A DNA stretch of 64,000 nucleotides from Deltaproteobacteria bacterium (GTDB taxonomy: Bacteria > Myxococcota_A > Polyangia > GCA-2747355), in the NCBI GenBank assembly GCA_020633415.1, contig JACKDQ010000007.1, forward strand, positions 124,001 to 188,000, given 5' to 3'. Position numbers and translations under genes: made by a program. The stretch's first letter is position 1. The number at the start of each line of letters is the position of its first letter. This document shows positions 1 to 8,559 of this stretch, piece by piece. The notes below the pieces were generated by a model. The model made no database searches. It saw only the letters and a list, made by a program, of their open reading frames with translations, and was not told the origin of the DNA.

Positions 1-690
1 TGGCCTTAGGAAGTCGACGTAGGATTGCAGCGTATCGACGGTATGCAGTGGGGTAATGCCCATCGAGTTGCCGCCCTTGAACACCGAGCGCATCGAGCCC
101 AGGTTTCCCAGGCCGATGATGCCCACGCGCAGCCCCTTCATGTTGACGATCGTATAGGGCTCAGTGATCAGGCCCGTGTCGGCATTGCCTTCGAGCGTCG
201 GCGGTTCGAGCAGATAGTTGACCGCCAGCATCGGAAAATTGGCGAAAGCGCGCGCTTGGCTGACGAGGTGTGCCGAGCCATTATCGAACTCGTGGTTGCC
301 GATGGCGAACGCATCGACGCCGAGCTGGGTTAGCGCCATGAACTCGGGCTCACCGGCGAACACGTTAAAGATCGGTGCGCCCTGGAAGGCGTCGCCGGTT
401 TCGACGTAGGCCACGCGCTCGTTGTTGTCGCGTTCCTGGCGGATGATCGTGCTCAGGCGCGCGATGCCGCCAAAGGGGCCGTTTTCCTGGAGCAGGCCGA
501 GTTGGGCGTCGACTTCGCCAACGTCGAGCGGATAGGGCACGAGGCGCGAATGGATGTCGCCGGTGTGCATGAACACAAGCTCGACGTCATGGCCATCGAG
601 GTCATAAAGATCAGTGCGCACCGTACAGCCGCTAGCGAAAAGTGTGGTGCACAAAAGCAGCAGGCCGCTTGGCCATCTGTACTTGAGCAT
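1..690 (-). CDS. 5'-nucleotidase/metallophosphoesterase lipoprotein (3' end cut by window edge)
   Basis: The first 230 residues of a UshA/5'-nucleotidase-family enzyme, which hydrolyses nucleotides or UDP-sugars outside the cytoplasm with two metal ions. The frame stays open to base 1, so the C-terminal substrate domain is outside the window. Residues 1-22 form a lipoprotein signal (hydrophobic LLLLCTTLFASGC, lipidated Cys22). Metal-binding motifs are intact: GDIH at 44-47, GDAFQG at 99-104, and GNHEFDNG at 131-138. The ATG at 688-690 is chosen because it begins the signal peptide directly. It is transcribed away from the tRNA gene, with 156 bp of non-coding DNA between. The family call is firm; the exact substrate is not knowable from this part. 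Confidence 0.9.
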   Translation of the reverse strand, partial: MLKYRWPSGLLLLCTTLFASGCTVRTDLYDLDGHDVELVFMHTGDIHSRLVPYPLDVGEVDAQLGLLQENGPFGGIARLSTIIRQERDNNERVAYVETGDAFQGAPIFNVFAGEPEFMALTQLGVDAFAIGNHEFDNGSAHLVSQARAFANFPMLAVNYLLEPPTLEGNADTGLITEPYTIVNMKGLRVGIIGLGNLGSMRSVFKGGNSMGITPLHTVDTLQSYVDFLRP

Positions 691-846
691 TTGGTCCCCT
701 TGGCGCTTGCTCTTAACGGTGCGGGCGCGGCGTGTTTACCACAATTCGCCGGTGAGCGAGCAGCAACATCGGGCCGTGCTTTTTTTTCTGATTTGGCTGA
801 AGGGCGTTGACGAAACCGGGTGCGCCGACTATAGATCTCGGCGGCC

Positions 847-930
<84 letters not shown>

Positions 931-946
931 ACATTGTCCAGTTTGG

Positions 947-1543
947 ATGATCACCGTCGGGCACTGCGGTCAGCTGTGCCGTGCTGCTATATTTCACGAC
1001 GTGCGTCTTCATCTGCTCGCTTGGTTGCTCTACGGTTCGATGGCGCTTGGTGCGCTTGGCCTGGGGCGCTACTGGCACATCGCGCTGAGTTGGCGCTGTG
1101 CGGGAGTGCCGTGTTCGCCGCTGCTCAGCGCGCTGGCGGGATTGGCATTAGCGGCGCTCACGGTCACACTGTCACGCTGGGCGATCCGTCGCGGTTGGCT
1201 CGCTGAGCTTCATGCCTGGTTTTCAACGGTGCTCGGTCCGCTGCGCTGGATCGACTGCGCCTCGTTGGCGCTTGCTTCGGGTATCGGCGAAGAGCTGCTG
1301 TTTCGCGGTGTGCTGCAGCCGCGGGTCGGCCTGCTCTGGGCCAGCCTGATCTTCGGCGCGGTCCACGTTCCGCCGCGGCGCGCACTCTGGCCTTGGTCGG
1401 TGATCGCCGCCGTGCTCGGCGTTGCGCTGGGGGCGATTTTCCAGGTGTCGGGCCATTTGCTCGGTCCGATCCTGGCGCACACGCTGATCAATTTCTTTAA
1501 TTTGCACCTCGTGAGTCGCGCCCCTAAGGGTCTAACTTCATGA
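947..1543 (+). CDS. CPBP-family intramembrane metalloprotease
   Basis: A small membrane protein of the CPBP (CAAX protease/bacteriocin-processing, Abi) family. The signature motifs are EELLFR (Glu115, Glu116, Arg120), His140 in IFGAVHVP, and HTLINFF near the C-terminus (His178, Asn182). These are the residues of the family's putative catalytic centre, set in several hydrophobic helices. It begins 16 bp after the tRNA. The ATG at 947 has no clear ribosome-binding site; the GTG at 1001, in the same frame, gives a protein starting just before the first membrane helix and may be the true start. The substrate is unknown; members act in prenyl-protein processing, bacteriocin immunity or stress signalling. 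Confidence 0.8.
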   Translation: MITVGHCGQLCRAAIFHDVRLHLLAWLLYGSMALGALGLGRYWHIALSWRCAGVPCSPLLSALAGLALAALTVTLSRWAIRRGWLAELHAWFSTVLGPLRWIDCASLALASGIGEELLFRGVLQPRVGLLWASLIFGAVHVPPRRALWPWSVIAAVLGVALGAIFQVSGHLLGPILAHTLINFFNLHLVSRAPKGLTS

Positions 1544-1595
1544 GTCTTCGGCCGATCGATCGCGAGTCACTCGGGAAAATCGCGCGGGCGAATGG

Positions 1596-1624
1596 TTGTG
1601 AGCTATGCTATATCTACTTATAAT
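1596..1624 (+). promoter_or_regulatory. Sigma-70-type promoter for the kinase operon
   Basis: TTGTGA at 1596-1601 and a perfect TATAAT at 1619-1624 are separated by 17 bp, the optimal housekeeping spacing. Transcription would begin near 1631. That is downstream of the ATG at 1627, so translation of the kinase probably starts at a later ATG such as 1693. Confidence 0.6.
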
Positions 1625-1692
1625 TAATGAGAATACCGGGTAAAGCCTCAGGGGCGGCATCCGGGAACGACAGCCCAGGCGAATCGCGACGA

Positions 1693-3573
1693 ATGCAGCC
1701 CAAGGGTCAACACAACCCCTCGATGGGAAATCTCCCTACGGATCGGCCCAGCGAAGAACTGGAAGTCGAGCCGATCCTTGCCACCGAATCGGTGGAGATC
1801 GAGGTTGAGCTGACCGAGGCCAAGCCAAGTCCGCAGCGCACCGGCCCGCTCTCTCACGCGCCGACGGTCACGCCGGAACCGCCAGGACGTCCCGCGACAA
1901 CCGCCGTCGGGCGGCGAACACCTTCGACGCCCAAGCATTCCGCGCCGTTGATGCCGACGCCGAGTGAGGCGGCGCGCAACGCCCGGGCTCATACGCCCAC
2001 TGGAGACGGGGCTGCAGCTGACGATGGCACCGATGATCGCATCGGCCGCGTCCTCGGTTCGTATCGGGTGCTCGATCTGATCGGCTCTGGCGGTATGGGC
2101 CGTGTTTATTTAGCTGAGCATGTGATGCTCGGGCGCAAAGTTGCACTCAAGTTGTTGCGACCCGAGTACGCGGTCAAAACCGACGCAGTGCATCGGTTCT
2201 TTCAGGAAGCGCGCGCTGTCAATCGCATCGGGCACGCCAACATCGTCGATATTACCGATTTCGTTTCTTTGGCGACCGGCGAGACCTTCTTCATCATGGA
2301 GCTGCTGCGTGGCAACGACCTTGCCGAGCTGCTGCGCAATCGCGGCGTGCTGTTGCCGCTCGAACGTGCGCTGCAGATCACGCTGCAGGTGTGCGATGGT
2401 CTCGAAGCCGCCCACCAGGCGGGGGTCATCCATCGCGACCTCAAACCAGACAACGTCTTCTTGCTCGATCAGCCGAAGGGCGGAAAATTCGTCAAGCTGC
2501 TCGACTTTGGCGTCGCCAAACTCCAGGCAGATCCGGAAACGCACAACAGTTGGGAGACCGCAGCTGGGTCGGTGATCGGCACGCCGGCATACATGTCGCC
2601 CGAGCAAGCCTCAGGCCTGACGGCAGACAACCGTTCCGATATCTACTCGCTCGGTGCGATTCTTTACGAGATGTTCGCCGGCCAACCGGTGTTCAAGAAG
2701 AAGACCTTTGGCGAGTTTGTCGTCGCTCACATGAACGACATCCCCAAACCGCCGCGCGACCTGCCCAATGGTGCGCGCGTGCCGCGGCCCCTCGAGCGGA
2801 TTATCTTGCGGTGTCTGGAGAAATCCCCCGATCGCCGCTACCAATCGGTCGATGAGCTGCGCGCCGATCTGTTGCGCATGCCCGAGACGATCAGTGCCGT
2901 TCGTCGTTTGGGCGATAGCTCGGTCGTTGTAGCGCAACCCCCGCCACCGGTGAGCAAGAGCCGGCGACCCCTGCTGATCGCCCTCGGGGGCTTCGGCCTG
3001 TTTGCTTTGGCGGCCACCGCGTTCTTTGTCGCTGCAGGTATCGACTGGGGAGGAGAAAAAGGACCCTCTCGACAAGGGGCGCCTGTAGCGCGGTCCGTCG
3101 ACGCCCAAGCAGCGGCGCCACGCGTGGCGACGGTAACGCTGCGCAGCGTGCCGTCGGGGGCTGACGTTTCGCGCCCCGGCGAGCCGCGCAGCCTGGGCAC
3201 GACGCCGCTCAAGGTCGCCGTAGACATCGGTGCGCGCGTCACTTTCGTGTTCACCCTCAAGGGCTTCTCCGCGACGACGCGAACGTTAAATGTGGTCGGT
3301 GATCAGACAGCGACGATTGAATTCGAGCGAGCTGAGCCAACGCCGAGCGGCGTGGCAATGCAACCGCGGCCGGTCGCCGACGCTGCAGTGCCTCGGCGGC
3401 GGCGTGGCACTGCCTCCTCGGCGAGCAAACGTCGCCGCGGGTCCTCGGCAAAGCAAAGCGACCCCGTTCGGGCTGAGGTCACGCGTCCCGACGCTGCGGT
3501 GATCAGGAACTATCGCGGAAAGAAGTCCGTCCCCAGCAAGCGCGAAACGATCGACCCGTTCAAGATCCACTAG
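1693..3573 (+). CDS. Hanks-type Ser/Thr protein kinase with transmembrane helix and PEGA domain
   Basis: A 626-residue membrane kinase. A disordered Pro/Thr-rich segment (1-120) precedes the catalytic domain at about 124-393. The glycine loop is GSGGMG, the ATP lysine lies in VALKLL (Lys153), the catalytic loop is HRDLKPDN (Asp249), the metal motif is DFG (271-273) and the activation segment ends GTPAYMSPEQ. One transmembrane helix (427-449) leads to an outside PEGA domain (479-546) and a basic Ser/Arg-rich tail. An ATG at 1627 is in frame, but it lies upstream of the transcription start predicted from the promoter at 1596-1624. It heads a likely operon with the TPR and lipoprotein genes downstream. 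The substrate is unknown. Confidence 0.92.
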   Translation: MQPKGQHNPSMGNLPTDRPSEELEVEPILATESVEIEVELTEAKPSPQRTGPLSHAPTVTPEPPGRPATTAVGRRTPSTPKHSAPLMPTPSEAARNARAHTPTGDGAAADDGTDDRIGRVLGSYRVLDLIGSGGMGRVYLAEHVMLGRKVALKLLRPEYAVKTDAVHRFFQEARAVNRIGHANIVDITDFVSLATGETFFIMELLRGNDLAELLRNRGVLLPLERALQITLQVCDGLEAAHQAGVIHRDLKPDNVFLLDQPKGGKFVKLLDFGVAKLQADPETHNSWETAAGSVIGTPAYMSPEQASGLTADNRSDIYSLGAILYEMFAGQPVFKKKTFGEFVVAHMNDIPKPPRDLPNGARVPRPLERIILRCLEKSPDRRYQSVDELRADLLRMPETISAVRRLGDSSVVVAQPPPPVSKSRRPLLIALGGFGLFALAATAFFVAAGIDWGGEKGPSRQGAPVARSVDAQAAAPRVATVTLRSVPSGADVSRPGEPRSLGTTPLKVAVDIGARVTFVFTLKGFSATTRTLNVVGDQTATIEFERAEPTPSGVAMQPRPVADAAVPRRRRGTASSASKRRRGSSAKQSDPVRAEVTRPDAAVIRNYRGKKSVPSKRETIDPFKIH

Positions 3574-3600
3574 TGGTCGCTGGGTGCCTCGACGACCACT
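3572..3600 (+). terminator. Stem-loop after the kinase gene, possible weak terminator
   Basis: AGTGGTCG (3572-3579) pairs perfectly with CGACCACT (3593-3600) across a 13-nt loop, and a GACCGCGGTC palindrome (3601-3610) follows at once. There is no T-run, so if it ends transcription it would not be a standard intrinsic terminator. It could instead tune expression between the kinase and TPR genes. Confidence 0.35.
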
Positions 3601-3656
3601 GACCGCGGTCAAGGGCGGCGATTGTTATTTGTTCGGTGACGACTTACTATTCCGCG

Positions 3657-4313
3657 ATGGTGCGGACCTGCTGGTTGAGCGGAGCGATGGTGGCCCTCTG
3701 GGTGGCGGCGGCAGCTGCGGCGCCGGCGGTGCAGCCTGCTCAGCGTGAGGAGGCGCGCCGGGCGTTTGCTGCCGGTGAGAAGGAATTTGCTGCGGCCAAC
3801 TATCGCCGAGCATTGCGGCTCTATCGCCAGGCCTACCGGCTGATGCCGCTGCCCGGGTTTCACTTCAACATCGGTCAATGCTATCGCAACCTCAAGGAAT
3901 ACGACGGTGCGATCGCTTCGTTTGACGCGTACCTCAAAGCCCTGCCGGCCGCACCGAACCGCGCTGCGGTCGAGCAGCTACTGCGCAAGTTGATCGCTGA
4001 GCGGGCCGCCGCCCGACGGGCGGGCGAAGACCTCTCGACAGGTCCACGGGACGGCGGGAGCTTGAGTTCACCGCCGACGGATGCTGGCGTCGCAAGTGTG
4101 CCCACCGATCAGGGGGCGGCGTTCAATTTCCGCGATGCGAAGGCGCCCACGCGTCCGCGCGACGGCGGAGCACCGGCGCCGTTTTACCGTAAGTGGTGGT
4201 TTTGGACGGCCGTCGGTCTCGCGGTTGCTGGCGGTGCGGCGGGCATTTACGCCGGCGTAAGCAGTGGCGGCGGGTTGCCCGATACGCGCTTTGTCGCCGA
4301 CTTCAGACGGTGA
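3657..4313 (+). CDS. Secreted/membrane TPR-repeat protein
   Basis: About 218 residues. The N-terminus is a signal peptide with a hydrophobic Ala/Val core ending near APAVQPA. Two to three tetratricopeptide helices follow, with typical TPR residues (EKEFAAANYRRALRLYRQA, then a GQCYRNLKEYDGAIASFDAY type repeat). A low-complexity Asp/Pro-rich linker leads to a C-terminal transmembrane helix near WWFWTAVGLAVAGGAAGIYAG. Proteins of this build commonly sit beside Ser/Thr kinases in myxobacterial genomes; here the kinase gene is just upstream. A GTG at 3636 is an alternative start. It is probably a protein-protein scaffold at the envelope; no enzymatic motif is seen. Confidence 0.75.
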   Translation: MVRTCWLSGAMVALWVAAAAAAPAVQPAQREEARRAFAAGEKEFAAANYRRALRLYRQAYRLMPLPGFHFNIGQCYRNLKEYDGAIASFDAYLKALPAAPNRAAVEQLLRKLIAERAAARRAGEDLSTGPRDGGSLSSPPTDAGVASVPTDQGAAFNFRDAKAPTRPRDGGAPAPFYRKWWFWTAVGLAVAGGAAGIYAGVSSGGGLPDTRFVADFRR

Positions 4314-4320
4314 GCTGGAG

Positions 4321-6114
4321 ATGATCGCTCGTCGCACAGTCTTGTCGATCGTGCTGTGTATGGCGGCCTGCAAGTCTCACGACACTGCAGTGCGGGTGAT
4401 ACTCACGGCCCGCTTGCCGCTGCAAGCTGACACGTTGAGCCTGCGCCTGGTCGACAACGGCGGGCTAAGCGCTGAGCGCACGATCGATGTTTCTGCTGGG
4501 TTGTTTGAGACGGGAAAAGACACGACGGAGGTAATGCTGCTCACCGAGGGATGGTCGGGCAGCGTTAATCTCAACGTCGACGCGACGCTCGCCGGAGAAT
4601 TGCTGGCGGTCGGCCAGGCGTTACTGTCGGTCGAGCCGGGCAGCCTGGTCGACGCGCACTTGGAGCTGGTTCCCGCCGATTTCCCCGTCAACCCGCGGCC
4701 GGCGGCGGCGGCGCGCGTGCTGGCATCCAGAGGGGGCGGTCGGCAAATTGCGAGCGATGGAGCAGGGAACTTCGTCGCGGTCTGGACCGAGGGGAGCTGT
4801 CAGCCGAGTTGCGCGGTGTATGCGCGGCTTTTTGGGCCCAATGGCACGGCCCTTAGTGACGAGCTAGTCGTTGCTGATGGTACTGACGCTCATGATACCC
4901 CAACGGTGGCGATGGCTCCCGACGGCAGCTTTGTCGTCGCCTTTGCCCGTTTGACCGGCACGCGGGGGGTGTATGCCCGCCCGTACAGCGCCCAGGGCAC
5001 ACCCATCGGTGCGGCGCAACGGATCGATTCGGGCGCGGTGGCTGGTCTGGTGCCCAGCATTTTGCGCCTTCAGGGGGGGTACGTTGTCGCTTGGGGCACG
5101 CTAAGTAGCACGGCGGTTACGGTCGCGGCGCGTTTGCTTGACGATAGCGCGAACCCCAATGGCGCAGATTTCGCCGTGGACAACGCGGCAGTGGGTCCGG
5201 CCTCTTCGCAGACCTGCGACCTGCGCACCGTCTGTCCGGCGGGCGAGACTTGCTACCTGGGCAGGTGCGACGTGCCGGCGCCTGCGCCGGCGATAGCATC
5301 GATCGACGGTGACGAGTACGTGATCATCTACAACCTGGGTGCCACGTTGTCAGCTCGCCTCCACCAAGGCCGTGGCGCGGTCGCTTTGCCGAAAGTGATC
5401 GAGGCCCGGACCAAGCGCGTCGGCGAGCACGACGTGGCAGCGGTCTCGTATGGCTTCGTGGTCGTCTGGAGCGACGCGCTGACGAACACCTCCGAGCCGG
5501 CGGAGGACGGCGATGGCCGTGGCATTTTCGCCCGTCGAATCGCCTTGCAGAACAAGAGTGCGTTGGTCTTGCTCGATCAGTCCGCCTACACGGTCAACTC
5601 GCAAGTAGTGGGTGAGCAACTGCGACCGACGATCGCTCGTACTCGCGACAACGTCGGACACTTGCTGGTTGCTTGGGCCGGGCTAAAGGCGACTGCCGCT
5701 GCGGATGCCGATGAGATATGGGGCCGGCGCATGCTCGAAGCCGGACTGCTACTTGGCGCCGATTTGCCGCTCAACACGACGACGCTTGGCGTGCAAACGC
5801 GTCCGGCGCTCGCCGGTCGGAGGGCACTCTCTTTCGCGCTGTTGTTCGAAGATGCCAGTGGCCTGCCGATGCAGAACCAGAGCGCCGGACCCAATGGCGT
5901 GCGCGGTCGCTTGCTTTTCCCTGACTACGATACTCAGGACGGCAAGATCGGCGCGCGCTGCGGGTCCTGCGACACCGGGTTGGTCTGCGTCCAGGTCCAG
6001 GGCGAGCAACGCTGCGTCGCGGCCTGTGCAGGAGCAGGAGCGAGTTGTCCGCAAGGGGGGACCTGCAGCGAAGTTGTCGGCGCCGGGCACGCCTGCCTGT
6101 TCCCAACGCGCTAG
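4321..6114 (+). CDS. Lipoprotein with repeat-rich domain and cysteine-rich C-terminus
   Basis: A 597-residue exported lipoprotein starting at ATG 4321, seven bases after the TPR gene stops. The signal RRTVLSIVLCMAACKSH places a lipidated Cys at about residue 17. The central part contains repeats of the type GNFVAVWTEG, GSFVVAFARL, GGYVVAWGTL and LLVAWAGL, suggesting a beta-propeller or similar blade repeat. Two cysteine clusters (CDLRTVCPAGETC near the middle, and CGSCDTGLVC plus CAGAGASCPQGGTC at the end) look disulfide-bonded. The function is unknown. An in-frame GTG at 4264 would overlap the upstream gene and lacks the signal peptide, so it is not preferred. Confidence 0.75.
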   Translation: MIARRTVLSIVLCMAACKSHDTAVRVILTARLPLQADTLSLRLVDNGGLSAERTIDVSAGLFETGKDTTEVMLLTEGWSGSVNLNVDATLAGELLAVGQALLSVEPGSLVDAHLELVPADFPVNPRPAAAARVLASRGGGRQIASDGAGNFVAVWTEGSCQPSCAVYARLFGPNGTALSDELVVADGTDAHDTPTVAMAPDGSFVVAFARLTGTRGVYARPYSAQGTPIGAAQRIDSGAVAGLVPSILRLQGGYVVAWGTLSSTAVTVAARLLDDSANPNGADFAVDNAAVGPASSQTCDLRTVCPAGETCYLGRCDVPAPAPAIASIDGDEYVIIYNLGATLSARLHQGRGAVALPKVIEARTKRVGEHDVAAVSYGFVVVWSDALTNTSEPAEDGDGRGIFARRIALQNKSALVLLDQSAYTVNSQVVGEQLRPTIARTRDNVGHLLVAWAGLKATAAADADEIWGRRMLEAGLLLGADLPLNTTTLGVQTRPALAGRRALSFALLFEDASGLPMQNQSAGPNGVRGRLLFPDYDTQDGKIGARCGSCDTGLVCVQVQGEQRCVAACAGAGASCPQGGTCSEVVGAGHACLFPTR

Positions 6115-6137
6115 GCGAACGGCCGCAATTCGTGCGT

Positions 6138-7553
6138 CTAGGGTTGGCTGACCAGCTGGACCGGTTTGGCCAGCGCCAGGCCGAGATCGCTGTGCTGTGC
6201 CGGATCGCTTGCCCAGGCCTTTTGAGCGAGCAGGCCGATCTTGTTGTTGTCGCAGGTCAAAGCAAAGACCGTCTGCGTCTTCCCGGCGATCGCTAGCGGT
6301 CCACAGAGCGAGCGGTCGTCGAGGAGAACTTTGGGCCCTGCGCCCGCTTCCCAGCGTACAAGTTGCGACTTGGCCGTCTGCTTGCCGATCGCTCGTGTGG
6401 TCAGATACAGCGCCGCATTTCCCTTGGCGATGCGAATCGCCGTTCCGGGTGGCGTTGGGTCGGCGCGGGCGACCACTACATGCGAGGGGGCGAGTATGCC
6501 CGGCAGCGTATTTGTATCGCCGACGGTCAGGCTCCCTGTGGCGCTGGCGGCGACGATGCGTGTGGCTTGGCTACCGCCACTGATCGACTGCAGTGAGTCT
6601 CCAGCGATCGCCCAAACCTGCTTGCCGTCAGCGGCGAACCGCACCGAGTGCAACATCTCAAGCGCCACACCCGGCAGCATGTCGGTTGGCTGCACATCTG
6701 CTTGCCCCTCGACTGGAATCAGCCAGGCGCGGTTGCTGCGGCGCTCGGTGACGACCAGCTGCTCGCCCTGTGGCGATAGAGCGATCGCTGTCGGCAGGCT
6801 GATCGGTGGCAACGGTCGGGGGCGATAAAGTGCCAGCGCATCGGCCCGGCGTTGGTCGATCAACACGATGTGGGTATCGGTCAGCACCGCGCCGAGCGGT
6901 GCATGACTCGCGCTGGCGATCGCGATCACGCGCTTGCCGGGCAGGCTGCGCCGCGACTCGACTTTGAGTTTGCTCGCGGTGAGATCGATGATCGCCAGTG
7001 TCGGCGGATCGTTGGTGCCGACGAGTGCACGGGCGCCATCCGTTGTCATCGCCAGCGCGGCGATCGGCTTGCTCAGTGCTAGGGTGTCGAATCTCGCGCC
7101 GCTCGTCGAGAACAGGTGAAGTGCGCTACCCGTCGCGATGGTCAGCAATCGCGTCACGTCGAGGGTTGCTTGTGCGGCGCCGCGGTGATTGCTCACCCGA
7201 ACGCGACGTTGGCCGCCGTCGATACCCCAGGGCACGCGCACGATCAGTCCACCTTTGACGAGACCGACCAGCGGGGCTGGCGTCTCGCCGATCGAGACGC
7301 TCGGTTGGCGGCCGAAGCCGCTGCCTTTGATCAACAGCGCCTCGCCGATCACTGCGCGCTCGTCCCGACCCGTGAGAGCGATCACGCTATTTCGCGTGAC
7401 CGTCGGGATGCCCAAGTCGACCAGCTCGGCAATCTTTGGACTCGTGGCTGCCCGTGGGACCATTCGTGGCTCGACAAGTCTCAGGGGCCCGCCGCAGGAT
7501 GTGAGCGCTAGGCAGAGCAGCGAGCAGACAAACGACAACTGTGGCAACCGCAT
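6138..7553 (-). CDS. Lipoprotein with IPT/TIG domain and beta-propeller-like repeats
   Basis: A 471-residue lipoprotein. The signal ends in LALTSCGGP, lipidated at Cys20. Residues about 55-135 form an IPT/TIG immunoglobulin-like fold (ALLIKGSGFGRQPSVSIG and a VRVPWGIDGGQRRVRV strand pair). The remainder has repeats such as AIALSPQGEQLVVTE and LHSVRFAADGKQVWAIAG, typical of YncE-like seven-bladed propellers. It lies downstream of lexA on the same strand with a 72-bp gap, and converges on the preceding lipoprotein. It is likely a surface or periplasmic binding protein; the ligand is unknown. Confidence 0.72.
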   Translation of the reverse strand: MRLPQLSFVCSLLCLALTSCGGPLRLVEPRMVPRAATSPKIAELVDLGIPTVTRNSVIALTGRDERAVIGEALLIKGSGFGRQPSVSIGETPAPLVGLVKGGLIVRVPWGIDGGQRRVRVSNHRGAAQATLDVTRLLTIATGSALHLFSTSGARFDTLALSKPIAALAMTTDGARALVGTNDPPTLAIIDLTASKLKVESRRSLPGKRVIAIASASHAPLGAVLTDTHIVLIDQRRADALALYRPRPLPPISLPTAIALSPQGEQLVVTERRSNRAWLIPVEGQADVQPTDMLPGVALEMLHSVRFAADGKQVWAIAGDSLQSISGGSQATRIVAASATGSLTVGDTNTLPGILAPSHVVVARADPTPPGTAIRIAKGNAALYLTTRAIGKQTAKSQLVRWEAGAGPKVLLDDRSLCGPLAIAGKTQTVFALTCDNNKIGLLAQKAWASDPAQHSDLGLALAKPVQLVSQP

Positions 7554-7625
7554 CTTCGGTCTCCTTGAGCTGTCGCGATACTGGCTGGGAATGGATGGCT
7601 TGGCAAGCGCGGCAGGGAGGCGCGC

Positions 7626-8408
7626 TTAGCGACCGACTTTGCGATAAACGCCGACCACCACACCGACGAGGTCGACCGAGCGAAACTCTTGTGCTGTGAC
7701 GTAGATCGGCTCCATCGAGTCGTTCGCTGGTTGAAAGCGCACGCGATCGCCCTCGGGGAAGTAGTACTTGACGGTCGCTTCGCCCTCGATCATCGCCACG
7801 ACAATTTCACCTTTGCGGGCGTGAAGCTGCTTGCGGACGAAGATGAAGTCGCCGTCGTGGATACCCGCATCGATCATCGAGTCGCCTTTGACCCGTAGGC
7901 CAAACACCCCATCACCGGTGCCGATGAAGAATCGGTCGACCTGAACAGTGTCCTCGACGTTTTCTACTGCCAGCAGCGGCTCGCCGGCGGCGACGCGACC
8001 GATGATCGGGATGCCGATCGAGCTTTCCGTGACTGGCAGCGCCGCGTGCATCGTTCCGCGCGATTGGACAAGGCGAGCGCTGTTGATATCGCGGACCACA
8101 GCCCCTTCGCTTGCCGACGTGCCGAACCCGTTGGCCGCCTCGCGGCTGATCATTTCAGTCGTTGATGCGTGGGTCACTGGCCGCAAGGCTCGTGATTTGA
8201 GGTCGTCGCGTGAGAGGTGCCCTTTGCGCTCCAAGGCTTTGAGGTGATCGCTCACGCCGTTGGTGCTGCGGATGTTGAGGTGTCGGCCGATCTCGCGCAG
8301 CGTTGGCGGGTAGCCGTGGCCGTCGATGTAATCGGTGATGAAGTTCAACACCTGCTGTTGACGCGGCGTGAGCGGCTGAACCGGCATTCCATCGGACATG
8401 TTGGGCAT
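7626..8408 (-). CDS. lexA: LexA repressor (SOS response)
   Basis: The SOS repressor: a winged-helix DNA-binding domain plus an S24 self-cleaving domain. Residues 11-75 hold the helix-turn-helix (LTPRQQQVLNFI, TLREIGRHLNIRS). The cleavage bond is Ala141-Gly142 in GRVAAGEP, the nucleophile is Ser177 in GDSMIDAG, and the general base is Lys214 in ATVKYYF. At 260 residues it exceeds Escherichia coli LexA (202) mainly by a long Ser/Thr-rich linker between residues about 78 and 130. The start ATG at 8406-8408 could also be one of the ATGs three or seven codons later. A tandem GTTCAG operator lies directly upstream, indicating self-repression. Confidence 0.97.
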   Translation of the reverse strand: MPNMSDGMPVQPLTPRQQQVLNFITDYIDGHGYPPTLREIGRHLNIRSTNGVSDHLKALERKGHLSRDDLKSRALRPVTHASTTEMISREAANGFGTSASEGAVVRDINSARLVQSRGTMHAALPVTESSIGIPIIGRVAAGEPLLAVENVEDTVQVDRFFIGTGDGVFGLRVKGDSMIDAGIHDGDFIFVRKQLHARKGEIVVAMIEGEATVKYYFPEGDRVRFQPANDSMEPIYVTAQEFRSVDLVGVVVGVYRKVGR

Positions 8409-8420
8409 CCTTGGCTGATC

Positions 8421-8461
8421 CTGAACATATTATCGGTATACTGAACATCTGTTTCTGTCAA
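8421..8461 (-). promoter_or_regulatory. lexA promoter with tandem LexA-like operator half-sites
   Basis: On the coding strand of lexA, a perfect TTGACA (8461-8456) is followed by two copies of ATGTTCAG (8448-8441 and 8428-8421), spaced exactly 20 bp, about two helical turns. A GATAAT (8434-8429) lies between them, but its 21-bp distance from TTGACA is longer than optimal; TATACC (8440-8435) is the alternative -10. GTTCAG matches the half-site core reported for Myxococcus LexA, although the rest of that consensus is not matched. Confidence 0.65.
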
Positions 8462-8559
8462 GTTTTTCGCCGCAGCAGCGCGATTTGCTGACACGTCAGG
8501 CAGTGTCGGACGGCGCATGCTAGAATTTTGAAGGGCTTGGCGGCTGTTGGGAGGCTCCG

